Below the pieces are notes generated by a model. The model was not told where the DNA came from, did no database searches, and was given only the letters and a program-made list of their open reading frames with translations. The position numbers and the translations under genes were made by a program. This document shows, piece by piece, positions 34,029 through 43,049 of a stretch of DNA of 64,000 nt; the stretch's first letter is position 1, and every line of letters begins with the position of its first letter. This DNA comes from an uncultured Bacteroidia bacterium. GTDB lineage: Bacteria; Bacteroidota; Bacteroidia; Bacteroidales; UBA932. The stretch lies in contig CACXMA010000010.1 in the NCBI GenBank assembly GCA_902768665.1, positions 1 through 64,000 on the forward strand, read 5' to 3'.

Positions 34029-34958
34029 CTACTTCTTGTTCAGGGCCTCCAGCCGGCGGGCGGCTTTCTCCCTTTCGGCCTCGTCGGGACCGTGCTTCAC
34101 CATCATGGCGAGGTATTTCTTCTCGAGCTTGACGTTCTTCTCGCTCCGGGCGAGAAGGATGCAGTTCTGGATGGCGGTGAAATCGTCCGGATGGGCTTTC
34201 AGCACTTTATTGTAATACTTGAGCGCGGTCTTCGGATCCTTTTTGAAGACGAGGTAATAGGAACCGATGTTGTTCATGAACAGCGGGTTACCCGGCCTGT
34301 ACCTCAGGATCTTCTCGGACAGGCTGCGGAACGCTTCCGTGGCGGCAGGGGTCCCGAGGCGATAGAAGCGGAACAGGTATTCCTGGCACAGGGCGAGGAA
34401 ATCGTCTTCCGAGACCGTACTGCCGGCGTAGTCCCACTTCGGTCCGGAGATGAAGTTGTAGTCGATAAGGCCGCCGAGCTCGGCCGCTGCCATGTCGGGA
34501 CTTTCGCGCTCATACAGGATCAGGGAGCCGATTTTGGCAAGCCGAAGGTCGAGGTTGCCGGGCTCGAGCTGGATGGCCTTGACGATGGCCTGCTCGGCCA
34601 CGGCGAACAGGTCCGGGTCGAACTGGACGTCCTCGAAAAAGTTGCTGCGGTTGCCGAGGGAATCCGTATAGGGAAGGATCGGCTCCTTGCCGAGGTGGCG
34701 GTCGGCGTCCAGCTGGATGTAGGAGACCGTCTGGGCGCGGTTGAAGCACCACAGGAAGCGGGCCTGCCAGAGGTACGGGTCCTCGGGCAGTTCCTTTTCC
34801 CAGCTGTCGAGGAGGGTCTCCAGACCGACGCCTTCGTAACCGAGGCGGGAGACCAGGTTGCTGAAACGGCGCTGGTAGTCCTGGGAGGTAGTCTGCGCCA
34901 ATGCGCAGAGGGACAGCAGCGTCAGGGCCGCTGTCAGGATATATCTTCTAATCTTCAT
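34029..34958 (-). CDS. Exported TPR-repeat protein
   Basis: A 309-residue protein with a signal peptide (SLCALAQ). TPR-type helix pairs appear twice in clear form: AVAEQAIVKAIQLEPGNLDL and ALKYYNKVLKAHPDDFTAIQ. Likely a periplasmic protein-protein interaction factor. Its start overlaps the RsmF-like gene by 11 bases, so it is the last gene of that operon. Confidence 0.75.
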   Translation of the reverse strand: MKIRRYILTAALTLLSLCALAQTTSQDYQRRFSNLVSRLGYEGVGLETLLDSWEKELPEDPYLWQARFLWCFNRAQTVSYIQLDADRHLGKEPILPYTDSLGNRSNFFEDVQFDPDLFAVAEQAIVKAIQLEPGNLDLRLAKIGSLILYERESPDMAAAELGGLIDYNFISGPKWDYAGSTVSEDDFLALCQEYLFRFYRLGTPAATEAFRSLSEKILRYRPGNPLFMNNIGSYYLVFKKDPKTALKYYNKVLKAHPDDFTAIQNCILLARSEKNVKLEKKYLAMMVKHGPDEAEREKAARRLEALNKK

Positions 34959-36234
34959 AATTCGGAATGTCCATGCGGATCCGCCGGTCCTTGGGGTAAA
35001 GGTTGTTGCAGCGGGAACCGATATTCTTGGCGGGGCCCAGCGGGACGCCGCGGTAGGTCAGGGTAATGAGGCCGGGAGGGGCATCCGGCAGGCGGAGCGC
35101 ATCGCCGTGGAGATAGTTAAGGGCCGTCCGGCGGTCGATCTCATAGTAGAGCGGGGCATCCTCCGTCATTCCATGGCCTGTCCCTTCCGTCATTCCATGG
35201 CCTGTCCCTTCCGTCATTCCATGGCCTGTCCATGGAATCTCCCCCCGGAAAATCCGGAAAGGGTCACCGGAGGCCACTGCGTCGCCGTTTTTCCGCAGAA
35301 CGGCGGCGTACTGGCCCTCGCCGGGAACCAGCCCGGGCAGCAGGGCGTAGCCGCCGGCCGGAGTCCGGAGAATGCCCTCGCCGCCTTCGCCCATGTCGAG
35401 CACCTCGGCGCCGAGCGTCTCCGCAATCCAGCGGACGTTGTCGTCATTTTCCGTGGCGTTGAACGTGCAGGTCGCATAAATCAGGATGCCGCCGTCGCGA
35501 AGGGCCGGCCAGGCGTCGGACAGGATGCGGCGCTGGCGGGATGCGCAGAAAGCGACTGTCTCCGGGGACCATTCCGCCAGGGCGCGGGGATCCTTGCGGA
35601 ACATACCCTCGCCGGAGCACGGAACGTCCGCGAGGAGGATATCGAAGACCGCGCTTTCCCTGCCGAAGACGGCCGGATCGAGGTTCGTCACGCCGACGCG
35701 GGGGTCGCCCCAGCTGCGGACATTGCCCCGGAGGATCGCGTACCGGTTCCGCATGACCTCATTGGCGAGCAGCGTAAAGCGCTCGCCGAAGCGCTCACGG
35801 AGGGAGGCCGCGGCATCGGTGGTCTTCCCGCCGGGGGCTGCGCACAAATCCAGCATCTTCACGCCGGGGTGCAGCTGCGGCAGTACGCGCCGGAGCAGCT
35901 CGCCGACGAACATGGCGGAGGAATCCTGCACATAATAGCAGCCGGCATGGAACAGCGGATCAAGGGTGAAATTGGGCCGCTCGGAAAGCAGGTAGCCGTG
36001 GGGGCTCCACGGAACGGGCACGAAAACGGCCTTTTCCGTGCCCGGAAGGTCCCAAAACGCTGCATCGGGCACGAAAACCGGCTTTTCCGTGCCCGCTTCC
36101 GGCAGGCGGAAAGGATTGAAACGGACGGAGACCGAAGGGGCCTCCGAGCCGAGGGCCGTCAGCACGCGCGCGGCCGTGTCCGCCCCGAAAGAGGCGGTCA
36201 GCGCATCCGTGAATGCCGACGGGAAAGCGATCAT
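34948..36234 (-). CDS. RsmF/RsmB-type rRNA m5C methyltransferase
   Basis: A 428-residue protein. SAM site LDLCAAPGGKTT, catalytic Cys motifs DVPCSGEGMFRKDP and YATCTFNATEND, and a C-terminal PUA-like part (ALNYLHGDALRLP) match the RsmF family that methylates 16S rRNA cytosines. Two insertions are odd: GTEKPVFVP and GTEKAVFVP (about 47-80), each encoded by a copy of a 28-bp palindrome, and TGHGMTEG repeated three times (about 333-357), encoded by a 24-bp tandem repeat. Both lie outside the catalytic motifs. Translation is coupled to the START-like gene (ATGA overlap). Confidence 0.9.
   Translation of the reverse strand: MIAFPSAFTDALTASFGADTAARVLTALGSEAPSVSVRFNPFRLPEAGTEKPVFVPDAAFWDLPGTEKAVFVPVPWSPHGYLLSERPNFTLDPLFHAGCYYVQDSSAMFVGELLRRVLPQLHPGVKMLDLCAAPGGKTTDAAASLRERFGERFTLLANEVMRNRYAILRGNVRSWGDPRVGVTNLDPAVFGRESAVFDILLADVPCSGEGMFRKDPRALAEWSPETVAFCASRQRRILSDAWPALRDGGILIYATCTFNATENDDNVRWIAETLGAEVLDMGEGGEGILRTPAGGYALLPGLVPGEGQYAAVLRKNGDAVASGDPFRIFRGEIPWTGHGMTEGTGHGMTEGTGHGMTEDAPLYYEIDRRTALNYLHGDALRLPDAPPGLITLTYRGVPLGPAKNIGSRCNNLYPKDRRIRMDIPNYED
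35167..35238. repeat. 24-bp tandem repeat inside the RsmF-like gene
   Basis: The unit CATTCCATGGCCTGTCCCTT CCGT occurs at 35167 and 35191 as exact copies and at 35215 as a diverging third copy. In frame it encodes TGHGMTEG repeats. Confidence 0.85.
36016..36043. repeat. 28-bp palindrome, copy 2 (in coding sequence)
   Basis: Starts GGGCACGAAAACGG and ends TTTTCCGTGCCC. Encodes GTEKAVFVP in the RsmF-like protein. Confidence 0.65.
36067..36094. repeat. 28-bp palindrome, copy 3 (in coding sequence)
   Basis: Same as copy 2 except two central positions (CCGGC instead of CGGCC). Encodes GTEKPVFVP, 51 bases from copy 2 and in the same frame. Confidence 0.65.
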
Positions 36235-36680
36235 TGCTGCATGCCGAACTGGGAAGGGTCGAAGCCTTCCGGCATCCGGCCTTCGGAGACGTCCACCAGC
36301 GAGTCGACGACCTTGTCGAGGGCCTGCTGGAGCTTCGAGCCGAGCATCATCTTCATCATGAGGTTCAGTTCGGCGTTGAGAATGATGTAGAATTCGGTCT
36401 TATAGGCGTCGTTCGCCGCATCGAAATGGAATTCGGCGGTGAAATGGAAGGGCGCGCCGTCGTCCCAGAGGATGATCCGGGAGTAAGGGGTCCGCTCGGT
36501 GATCTTCACCCCGATCGGGAAGCCCTGGACGCTGGCCTTCAGCGTATCATAGTCCGCCGTGACGCCCTCGCGCTTGTCCTCCGGCAGGAAGCGGAGGAAA
36601 TTCCGCATGTCGGCGAAAGACATATAGAGTTCGTAGGGAGGACGGGAAACGATGCCGTGTTTGCTTTTATATTCTGCCAT
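36231..36680 (-). CDS. START-like (SRPBCC) domain protein
   Basis: A 149-residue soluble protein. The beta-rich core (SFADMRNFLRFLPEDKREGV, FPIGVKITERTPYSRIILWD, HFTAEFHFD) and the C-terminal helix after MMKMMLGSKLQQALDKVV match the START-like family of Bacteroidota. Ligand unknown. It is the first gene of an operon with the RsmF-like and TPR genes. Confidence 0.75.
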   Translation of the reverse strand: MAEYKSKHGIVSRPPYELYMSFADMRNFLRFLPEDKREGVTADYDTLKASVQGFPIGVKITERTPYSRIILWDDGAPFHFTAEFHFDAANDAYKTEFYIILNAELNLMMKMMLGSKLQQALDKVVDSLVDVSEGRMPEGFDPSQFGMQQ

Positions 36681-36687
36681 TATTTCC

Positions 36688-36709
36688 TATATTTGTAAGC
36701 GCAAAGTTA
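36688..36709. promoter_or_regulatory. Divergent promoters for the NUDIX and START-like genes
   Basis: TATATTTG on the plus strand (36688-36695) faces the NUDIX gene at 36724; TAACTTTG on the minus strand (36709-36702) faces the START-like gene at 36680. The two -7 boxes are 6 bases apart and point away from overlapping control regions. Confidence 0.6.
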
Positions 36710-36723
36710 CAAAATAACCGCTG

Positions 36724-37335
36724 ATGCACAAGATTTACTTCGAAAACCGGGCCATCATCATCTGCCCCCCTGGCGACGAAGCCCTGTCGGACCCCAATGC
36801 CGTGGAGTTTCTCTCCGGCGGGCCGCTGGATATCCATACCCTCGTCGGCATGTTCGAAGTATCCGGCTCCCTATCCCGTATCTACATCCCCTCCGACGAC
36901 ATCGAGAAGACCTACCGCCGCCTCTGTGCCGAGTTCAAGGAAGTCAATGCCGCGGGCGGGCTGGTGTCGAACCGCCGCGGAGACTATCTCCTGATCTCCC
37001 GAAACGGCCTCTGGGACCTTCCGAAGGGCCATCAGGAGCCCGGGGAGGACATCGAAGTGACGGCCATCCGCGAGGTGCAGGAAGAGACCGGCGTGGACCA
37101 GCTGCAGATCCGCAAGCTCATCTGCATCACCGACCACTGCTACCTGCGCGACGGCATCTGGCACCTCAAGCACACCTGGTGGTACGACATGCTCTACACC
37201 GACCCGACAAACCTCACCCCCCAGCGCGAAGAGGATATTTCCAAGGCCGCCTGGGTGGCGAAATCCAGCCTTCCGCCCTTCCTGAAGCGGACTTTCCCCT
37301 CCATCGTCGAGGTCTTCCGGGAGTCCCGCGGATAG
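36724..37335 (+). CDS. NUDIX hydrolase
   Basis: A 203-residue protein. The NUDIX box GHQEPGEDIEVTAIREVQEE followed by TGV is complete (Gx5Ex7REUxEExGU), so it should hydrolyse a nucleoside-diphosphate-linked substrate with Mg. About 80 residues precede the NUDIX fold, longer than in minimal NUDIX proteins. Substrate unknown. Its own promoter lies 28 bases upstream. Confidence 0.9.
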   Translation: MHKIYFENRAIIICPPGDEALSDPNAVEFLSGGPLDIHTLVGMFEVSGSLSRIYIPSDDIEKTYRRLCAEFKEVNAAGGLVSNRRGDYLLISRNGLWDLPKGHQEPGEDIEVTAIREVQEETGVDQLQIRKLICITDHCYLRDGIWHLKHTWWYDMLYTDPTNLTPQREEDISKAAWVAKSSLPPFLKRTFPSIVEVFRESRG

Positions 37336-37437
37336 AGGCCCTGCATGCGCCGGGCATGACGGCAGCAAGCAAATGAAACTTTTTTCCAAAAAAGTCCGTA
37401 CTAATATAGTCAACGGACAACAAAACCATACCTATAT

Positions 37438-38487
37438 ATGAAATTATCCCAATTCATGTTCAACCTCCCGCAGGATCGCATCGCACAGGAGCCGCCGCGC
37501 TGGAGGGATGAATGCAAGCTCATGGTCCTGCACAAGGATTCCGGAGAAATCGAACACCGTCAGTTCAAGGACATCATCGACTATTTCGGCAAGGGCGACA
37601 CCTTTGTCCTCAACGATACCAAGGTCTTCCCGGCCCGCCTCTACGGCAAAAAGGAAAAGACGGGCGCCGACATCGTGGTCTTCCTGCTGCGCGAGCTCAA
37701 CAAGGAGCAGCGCCTGTGGGACGTCATCGTGGACCCGGCCCGCAAGATCCGCATCGGCAACAAGCTCTATTTCGGTGAGGACCAGAGCCTTGTCGCCGAG
37801 GTCATCGACAACACGACCTCCCGCGGCCGCACGCTCCGCTTCCTCTTCGACGGACCGTACGAGGACTTCAAGCAGAGCCTTTTCGCCCTCGGCGAGACGC
37901 CCGTTCCGGAGTGGGTCAAGCCCAAGGTGACCCCCGAGGACGCCGAGAATTTCCAGACCATTTTCGCCAAGCACGAAGGCGCCGTCTCCGCGCCGGCCGC
38001 CGGTCTGCACTTCTCCCGCGAGCTGTTCAACCGCATGATCCTCAAGGATATCGACAAGACCTTCATCACCGTCCACATGGGCATCGGGCACTTCCACCGC
38101 GTGGATGTCGAGGACCTTTCCAAGCACAAGACTGATTCCGAGCGCCTGATCATCCCGCAGGAGGCCGCCGACAAGATCAACCTCACCAAGCGGGAGGGCC
38201 ACAAGGTCCTCGCCGTCGGCGTCACGGTCATCCGCGGCCTGGAGACCTACGTCACGACGACCCGTCAGATCAATCAGTTCGACGGCTGGACGAACAAGTT
38301 CATCTTCCCTCCCTACCGTTTCTCGATTCCCGACGCAGTCGTTTCGAACTTCCATCTTCCCGGCTCGACGATGCTCATGTCCGTCGCCGCTTTCGGCGGT
38401 TTCGACCCCGTCATGAAGGCCTATCAGACGGCCCTTGAGATGGACTACAAATTCGGTCCTTACGGCGACGCGCTGCTGATTGTCTGA
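37438..38487 (+). CDS. queA: tRNA preQ1(34) S-adenosylmethionine ribosyltransferase-isomerase QueA
   Basis: A 349-residue protein, full length. Family motifs FVLNDTKVFPARLYG, APAAGLHFS, TVHMGIGHFHRVDVED and the C-terminal SNFHLPGSTMLMSVAAF are present. It transfers and rearranges the ribosyl group of SAM onto preQ1 in tRNA, the penultimate queuosine step. Single gene, closed by a strong terminator. No other queuosine genes are in the window. Confidence 0.96.
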   Translation: MKLSQFMFNLPQDRIAQEPPRWRDECKLMVLHKDSGEIEHRQFKDIIDYFGKGDTFVLNDTKVFPARLYGKKEKTGADIVVFLLRELNKEQRLWDVIVDPARKIRIGNKLYFGEDQSLVAEVIDNTTSRGRTLRFLFDGPYEDFKQSLFALGETPVPEWVKPKVTPEDAENFQTIFAKHEGAVSAPAAGLHFSRELFNRMILKDIDKTFITVHMGIGHFHRVDVEDLSKHKTDSERLIIPQEAADKINLTKREGHKVLAVGVTVIRGLETYVTTTRQINQFDGWTNKFIFPPYRFSIPDAVVSNFHLPGSTMLMSVAAFGGFDPVMKAYQTALEMDYKFGPYGDALLIV

Positions 38488-38526
38488 TTTTTTCGACAAG
38501 AAACAGACAAAGTCGATAAGAAAGAG

Positions 38527-38570
38527 AAAAATCTGCAGGAATGTTTCTTAATTCCCGCAGATTTTTTGTT
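38527..38570 (+). terminator. queA terminator
   Basis: The arms AAAAATCTGC and GCAGATTTTT, with a second inner stem GGAAT/ATTCC, are followed by TTGTTTT. Position and shape fit a rho-independent terminator. Confidence 0.85.
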
Positions 38571-38580
38571 TTCGCCTTCC

Positions 38581-38588
38581 TATATTTG
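38581..38588 (+). promoter_or_regulatory. dprA -7 element
   Basis: TATATTTG, eight bases before the ATG at 38597, again implying a very short leader. Confidence 0.55.
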
Positions 38589-38596
38589 CCGCCGCT

Positions 38597-39730
38597 ATGG
38601 AAGACGAAAAAGAGACACTGTGCCTTTGCGCACTGAACCGCATTTTCTGTTATGAGCCCGTCGTCGGGCTCCGGCTGCTCGAGTATTTCGGCACGGCGGC
38701 CGCGGTGTTCGAGGCCCCGTCCGGGCAGCTGGGCGGGCTCCTGCACGCCCGGCCGGAGTATGCGGGAAAGATCCATCGCGGCGCCCTGGCGGAATCGGCC
38801 CGGGAGCTCGAAAGCGTGGAGCGGCTCGGCGGCCGTTTTGTCGGGCTCCACAGCCCGGCCTACCCGCAGCTGCTGCGCGAATGTCCCGACCGGCCGCTGG
38901 GACTCTATGTCCGTTCTCAGACGCCGGTCGAGGACCTATTCAACAGCCGGGAGGCCATCGCCTTTGTTGGGACGAGGGATCTTTCTTCCTACGGACGTGA
39001 GTGGTGCGGCAATCTGGTTTCCACCCTTTCCGAGACCAGTGCGAAACCGCTCATCGTCAGCGGACTGGCCTTCGGTATCGATTATGTCGCGCATACGACG
39101 GCGCTGACCCTGTCGCTCCCGACGGTCGGGGTCATGGCAACGGGCATCGACCGCATCTATCCGTCGCGGCACGAGTCCCTGGCCGAGCGGATGGTCTGCA
39201 CGCCCGGCTGCGCGCTCGTCAGCTGCTATCCGCTCGGAACGGCGCCGCTGGCGAACCAGTTCCTGAGCCGCAACCGCATCATCGCCGGGATGAGCCGGGC
39301 GACGGTGCTGGTCGAGTCGAAGATACGCGGCGGCGGGCTGATCACGGCCCGGCATGCCTACAGCTACGACCGGGATGTCTACGCCCTGCCCGGCCGGGTG
39401 GACGACGTCCGTTCGCAGGGATGCAACCGGCTGATCCGCGACAAGATCGCCGAGCCGGTCATCTCCCGGGAGGACTTCCTCGACAAACTGGGCCTCAAGG
39501 CGCCGCGCCTGCGGAAGCAGGACGTGCTCGGCAAGGCGGCTGGCCTTTTCCCGGATGGTTCGCTGGAGCTGGCGGTGCTGAAAGCCGTTCTCGCCGAACG
39601 CGGCATCGACATCCGCACGCTCTGCGCCCGCACCGACCGGCCCTACGCCGAGGTCATCGCCGCCGCCCTCGCCCTCGAGAGCGAAGGCTTCCTCTCCATG
39701 GACATCCTCCAGCGCTGCAGCGTCGTGTAA
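38597..39730 (+). CDS. dprA: DNA-processing protein DprA
   Basis: A 377-residue protein. An N-terminal HhH/SAM-like region (residues 1-75) is followed by a Rossmann-like core: AFVGTRDLSSYG, LIVSGLAFGIDYVAHTTAL, MATGIDRIYPSRHESL, FLSRNRIIAGMS and ARHAYSYDRDVYALPGR. A C-terminal winged helix (about 320-375) completes the family layout. DprA loads RecA on incoming single-stranded DNA. No other competence genes are visible. Confidence 0.94.
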   Translation: MEDEKETLCLCALNRIFCYEPVVGLRLLEYFGTAAAVFEAPSGQLGGLLHARPEYAGKIHRGALAESARELESVERLGGRFVGLHSPAYPQLLRECPDRPLGLYVRSQTPVEDLFNSREAIAFVGTRDLSSYGREWCGNLVSTLSETSAKPLIVSGLAFGIDYVAHTTALTLSLPTVGVMATGIDRIYPSRHESLAERMVCTPGCALVSCYPLGTAPLANQFLSRNRIIAGMSRATVLVESKIRGGGLITARHAYSYDRDVYALPGRVDDVRSQGCNRLIRDKIAEPVISREDFLDKLGLKAPRLRKQDVLGKAAGLFPDGSLELAVLKAVLAERGIDIRTLCARTDRPYAEVIAAALALESEGFLSMDILQRCSVV

Positions 39731-39824
39731 TGTCCCGATCGAGACTGCGACCTTAGCCCCCCCCCGGACAAGAAGTAGCGCGAACCGTTGGAGAAGTCCC
39801 GGGAAATTCGCATCTTTGTAGTTA

Positions 39825-40592
39825 ATGTTTATCGACACGCATACACATTACTACGACGAGGCGTTCGGACAGGAGGGCGACGCGGCCGTCGAAAGGGCCG
39901 TGGAAGCCGGTGTCGGGCTGATGCTCCAGGCCGACGTGGACAGCCGCGAGCGGGACGCCATGTTCCGCATCGGACACCGCCATCCGGAGCACCTGCGGCA
40001 GATGCTCGGCCTCTATCCGGGCTCGGTGGACGCTGGCTGGAAGGACGAAATCGACGCCCTTCTCCCCTGGTTCGACAAGGAAAAGGCCGTCGCCGTCGGC
40101 GAAATCGGGCTGGACTACCACGAGGGCAAAGAATTCATCCGTGAGCAGAAAGAAGCGCTCCGCGTCCAGTTCGAGCTCGCGGCCGAAAAGGACCTCCCCG
40201 TCAACATCCACCTTCGCGACGCCACGGCCGATTTCATCGCGGCCGTCCGGGATGCGGCCCATCTGCACCTTCGCGGCAATCTCCACTGCTTCGGCCTCAG
40301 CATCGAAGCCTATCGCGAAGTCTGCCGCTACGGCGAGTGGAGCGTCGGCATCGGCGGGGTGGTCACCTTCAAGAATTCCGGACTGGCGCAGACCGTCGCC
40401 CAAATCCCCCTCGACCGCATCCTCCTCGAAACGGACTGTCCCTATCTCGCCCCGGTCCCCTACCGCGGCCACCGCAACGAGAGCGCCTACATCCCCCTGA
40501 TCGCGGCAAAGGTCGCCGAGATCAAGGGCGTCAGCGTCGAGCAGATCGAGGCCGTCACCACTGAAAACGCACGAAAACTATTCCGGCTATGA
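39825..40592 (+). CDS. TatD family metal-dependent hydrolase
   Basis: A 255-residue protein. Metal-binding motifs MFIDTHTHYYD, AVGEIGLDYHE, NIHLRDA, HCFG and LLETDCPYLAP are all present. Probably a 3'-5' exonuclease or deoxyribonuclease like TatD. The stop overlaps the asparaginase start (ATGA). Confidence 0.9.
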   Translation: MFIDTHTHYYDEAFGQEGDAAVERAVEAGVGLMLQADVDSRERDAMFRIGHRHPEHLRQMLGLYPGSVDAGWKDEIDALLPWFDKEKAVAVGEIGLDYHEGKEFIREQKEALRVQFELAAEKDLPVNIHLRDATADFIAAVRDAAHLHLRGNLHCFGLSIEAYREVCRYGEWSVGIGGVVTFKNSGLAQTVAQIPLDRILLETDCPYLAPVPYRGHRNESAYIPLIAAKVAEIKGVSVEQIEAVTTENARKLFRL

Positions 40593-41620
40593 AAGCTTCC
40601 CTACTACTGATCTACACCGGCGGCACCATCGGCATGAAGCAGGACCCCGAGGACCGCACCCTGAAGCCCTTTGACTTCAGCGGCATCCTCGACGAAGTGC
40701 CCGAACTCGCCAAATTCGCCCTCCGCATCGACGCCTATACCTTCGATCCGCTGATCGATTCCTCGGATGTCGACCCGGACACCTGGATCAAGCTCACCCA
40801 CGTTATCCGCGACCGCTATGACGACTACGACGGCTTCATCGTCCTCCACGGGACCGACACGATGGCCTACTCCGCTTCGGCGCTGAGCTTCATGCTGGGG
40901 AACCTCGCCAAGCCCGTCGTCTTCACCGGCAGCCAGCTCCCGATCGGCGTGCCCCGAACGGACGGCAAGGAGAACCTCATCTCCGCCGTCGAAATCGCCG
41001 CCAGCCGCGATGCCGGCGGCCGCCCCATGGTCCCGGAAGTGTGCATCTACTTCAATTCGCACCTGCTCCGCGGCAACCGCGCGACCAAGGTCAGTTCCGA
41101 GGATTTCAACGCCTTCCAGTCCCCCAACTGCCCGGTCCTCGCCGAGGCCGGCATCGAGATCCGCTACAACCGCTCCGAAATCCGGAAAGCGCCCCAGCAG
41201 CACCTTCCGCTGACCATCCAGGACAGGCTCGACACCCGCGTGTCCATCCTCAAGCTCCATCCCGGCATCACCCCGGCCGTCGTGCGCTATTTCCTTCTCA
41301 GCCCCGAAACAAGGGCCGTCATCATCGAGACCTACGGCTCCGGAAACGCCCCCTCGCAGCCCTGGTTCCTCGATATCGTCGCCGAAGCGGACCGCATGGG
41401 AAAGATTCTTGTCAACGTCACCCAGTGCCAGGCCGGCGCCGTGAACATGCGCATCTACGCCAACGGAAAGCGCCTTGAGGACGCCGGTGTCGTAAGTGGT
41501 TTCGACTCCACGACGGAAAGCGCCCTCGGCAAGCTTTTCGTCCTGCTGGGAAGGTACCAGGACAACGCCCGCGTCAAGGAATTGTTCCAGCAGGAGCTTT
41601 GCGGGGAAATCACGGTATAA
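40589..41620 (+). CDS. ansA: Type I L-asparaginase
   Basis: A 343-residue protein without a signal peptide. The first catalytic motif YTGGTIGM and the second VLHGTDTMAYSASALSFML are intact, with the family sequence FTGSQLP. It hydrolyses asparagine to aspartate and ammonia in the cytoplasm. Overlaps tatD by four bases and is probably co-transcribed with it. Confidence 0.93.
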   Translation: MKASLLLIYTGGTIGMKQDPEDRTLKPFDFSGILDEVPELAKFALRIDAYTFDPLIDSSDVDPDTWIKLTHVIRDRYDDYDGFIVLHGTDTMAYSASALSFMLGNLAKPVVFTGSQLPIGVPRTDGKENLISAVEIAASRDAGGRPMVPEVCIYFNSHLLRGNRATKVSSEDFNAFQSPNCPVLAEAGIEIRYNRSEIRKAPQQHLPLTIQDRLDTRVSILKLHPGITPAVVRYFLLSPETRAVIIETYGSGNAPSQPWFLDIVAEADRMGKILVNVTQCQAGAVNMRIYANGKRLEDAGVVSGFDSTTESALGKLFVLLGRYQDNARVKELFQQELCGEITV

Positions 41621-41678
41621 ACCCAAAATTGTTATTGCCTTTTCAATTTTATTTACTAAATTGCACCGGATTTCCAGT

Positions 41679-41686
41679 TACTTTTG
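41679..41686 (+). promoter_or_regulatory. exbB operon -7 element
   Basis: TACTTTTG fits TAnnTTTG. It leaves a leader of about 60 AT-rich bases before the ATG at 41754. Confidence 0.45.
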
Positions 41687-41753
41687 GAAGTTCCCTGCGG
41701 AATCGCAAGATTGTATAACTATTAATATTAACTAATTAAACACAAAATCAGTT

Positions 41754-42572
41754 ATGAAAAAAGTTTTCATGATCCTGGCTGCCGCCGGCATTCTCGCCCT
41801 TGCCGCCCCTCAGGTATCCTATGCGCAGGACGAGGAGTCCGCTGCCGCCGAGGAGCAGGTCGAAGCCACTGTGGATGAGGCGATTGCCGCCGATGATGTC
41901 GTCGCCGACAACGTCGCCGAAGCCGAAGAGCCCGCTACCTTCCACGCTGCCCTCAAGCAGAAATTCATCGAAGGTGGTCCGCTGTGGATGACCCCGATCA
42001 TCCTCGTTCTCGTCCTCGGTCTCGCCCTCTGCATCGAGCGTATCCTCTACCTCCTCTTTGCGAAGACGAACTGCAAGAAGCTCCTTACCAACATCGAAGA
42101 CGCCCTTGCTGAAGGCGGTATCGAAGCCGCAAAGGATGTCGCCCGTGACACCCGCGGTCCTGTCGCCAGCATCATGTATCAGGGTCTCCTCCACGCCGAT
42201 CAGGGTGTCGAGGTCGTCGAGCGCACCATCACCTCCTACGGTGGTGTCCAGATGGGTCTCCTCGAGAAGGGCCTGAGCTGGATCGCCCTGTTCATCGCCA
42301 TCGCCCCGTCCCTCGGTTTCCTCGGTACGGTTATCGGTATGATCCAGGCCTTCGACGATATCCAGAAGGCTGGTGATATCTCCCCGAACGTCGTTGCCGG
42401 CGGTATGAAGGTTGCCCTTATCACTACGGTCGCGGGTCTTATCGTGGCCATGATCCTCCAGATCTTCTACAACCTCATCCTTGCCCTTATCGAAGGCCTG
42501 ACCACCGATATGGAAGACTCTTCCATCACCCTGGTCGACATCCTCACCGACTACGAGAAGAAGAACAAATAA
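41754..42572 (+). CDS. exbB: ExbB/MotA/TolQ-type proton channel
   Basis: A 272-residue protein. A signal-like N-terminus (cleavage after VSYAQ) and an acidic Glu/Ala-rich segment (25-62) precede three TM helices (about 75-100, 180-205, 215-240) with the ExbB core LIAIAPSLGFLGTVIGMIQA-like region (residues about 182-202) and GLIVAMILQIFYNLI. It powers TonB-dependent uptake with ExbD and TonB. First gene of a four-gene operon. Confidence 0.92.
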   Translation: MKKVFMILAAAGILALAAPQVSYAQDEESAAAEEQVEATVDEAIAADDVVADNVAEAEEPATFHAALKQKFIEGGPLWMTPIILVLVLGLALCIERILYLLFAKTNCKKLLTNIEDALAEGGIEAAKDVARDTRGPVASIMYQGLLHADQGVEVVERTITSYGGVQMGLLEKGLSWIALFIAIAPSLGFLGTVIGMIQAFDDIQKAGDISPNVVAGGMKVALITTVAGLIVAMILQIFYNLILALIEGLTTDMEDSSITLVDILTDYEKKNK

Positions 42573-42584
42573 AAACCGCACACC

Positions 42585-43034
42585 ATGTACGCAAAAATCA
42601 TTAAATGGTTCTCTTACGCACTGATGGCCGCCGTTCTGGCGATTACCGTCATCTGCGTGGTGAACGGGATGTCCGTCAAGGACGCCGAAGGAGTCGAGAG
42701 CCCGACCAAGTGGACGAGCGTCTTCCTCTATATGGCGTACGCGATGGCCATCATCCCGATCCTCTGCATTGTCGTACTGGGTGCAATTCTCGGCGCTAAG
42801 AACAATCCGAAGGGCCTCCTTACCCTTCTGCTGTTCGGCCTTGTCTTCGTAGGTGTCATCTTCGTGGCCTATCTTCTGGCCCCCGGCACCCCGGTTGCAA
42901 TTGCACGCGGCACGGATGCAACGGCATTCAGTTTCAAAATGGCCGACACGGCCCTTTACGTAACCTACATCGTTCTTGGCGGCGTCATCGCAGCCCTGCT
43001 GGCTGGTGGCGTCTACCGTCTGATCAAGGGATAA
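42585..43034 (+). CDS. Four-TM membrane protein in the exb operon
   Basis: A 149-residue protein with four hydrophobic segments (about 8-28, 45-68, 78-98, 120-145) and short loops. No family is recognised. It is placed between exbB and the first exbD with gaps of 12 and 15 bases, an arrangement seen in Bacteroidota exb operons, so it probably acts with the channel complex. Confidence 0.7.
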   Translation: MYAKIIKWFSYALMAAVLAITVICVVNGMSVKDAEGVESPTKWTSVFLYMAYAMAIIPILCIVVLGAILGAKNNPKGLLTLLLFGLVFVGVIFVAYLLAPGTPVAIARGTDATAFSFKMADTALYVTYIVLGGVIAALLAGGVYRLIKG

Positions 43035-43049
43035 TAACACGCGCTCATT

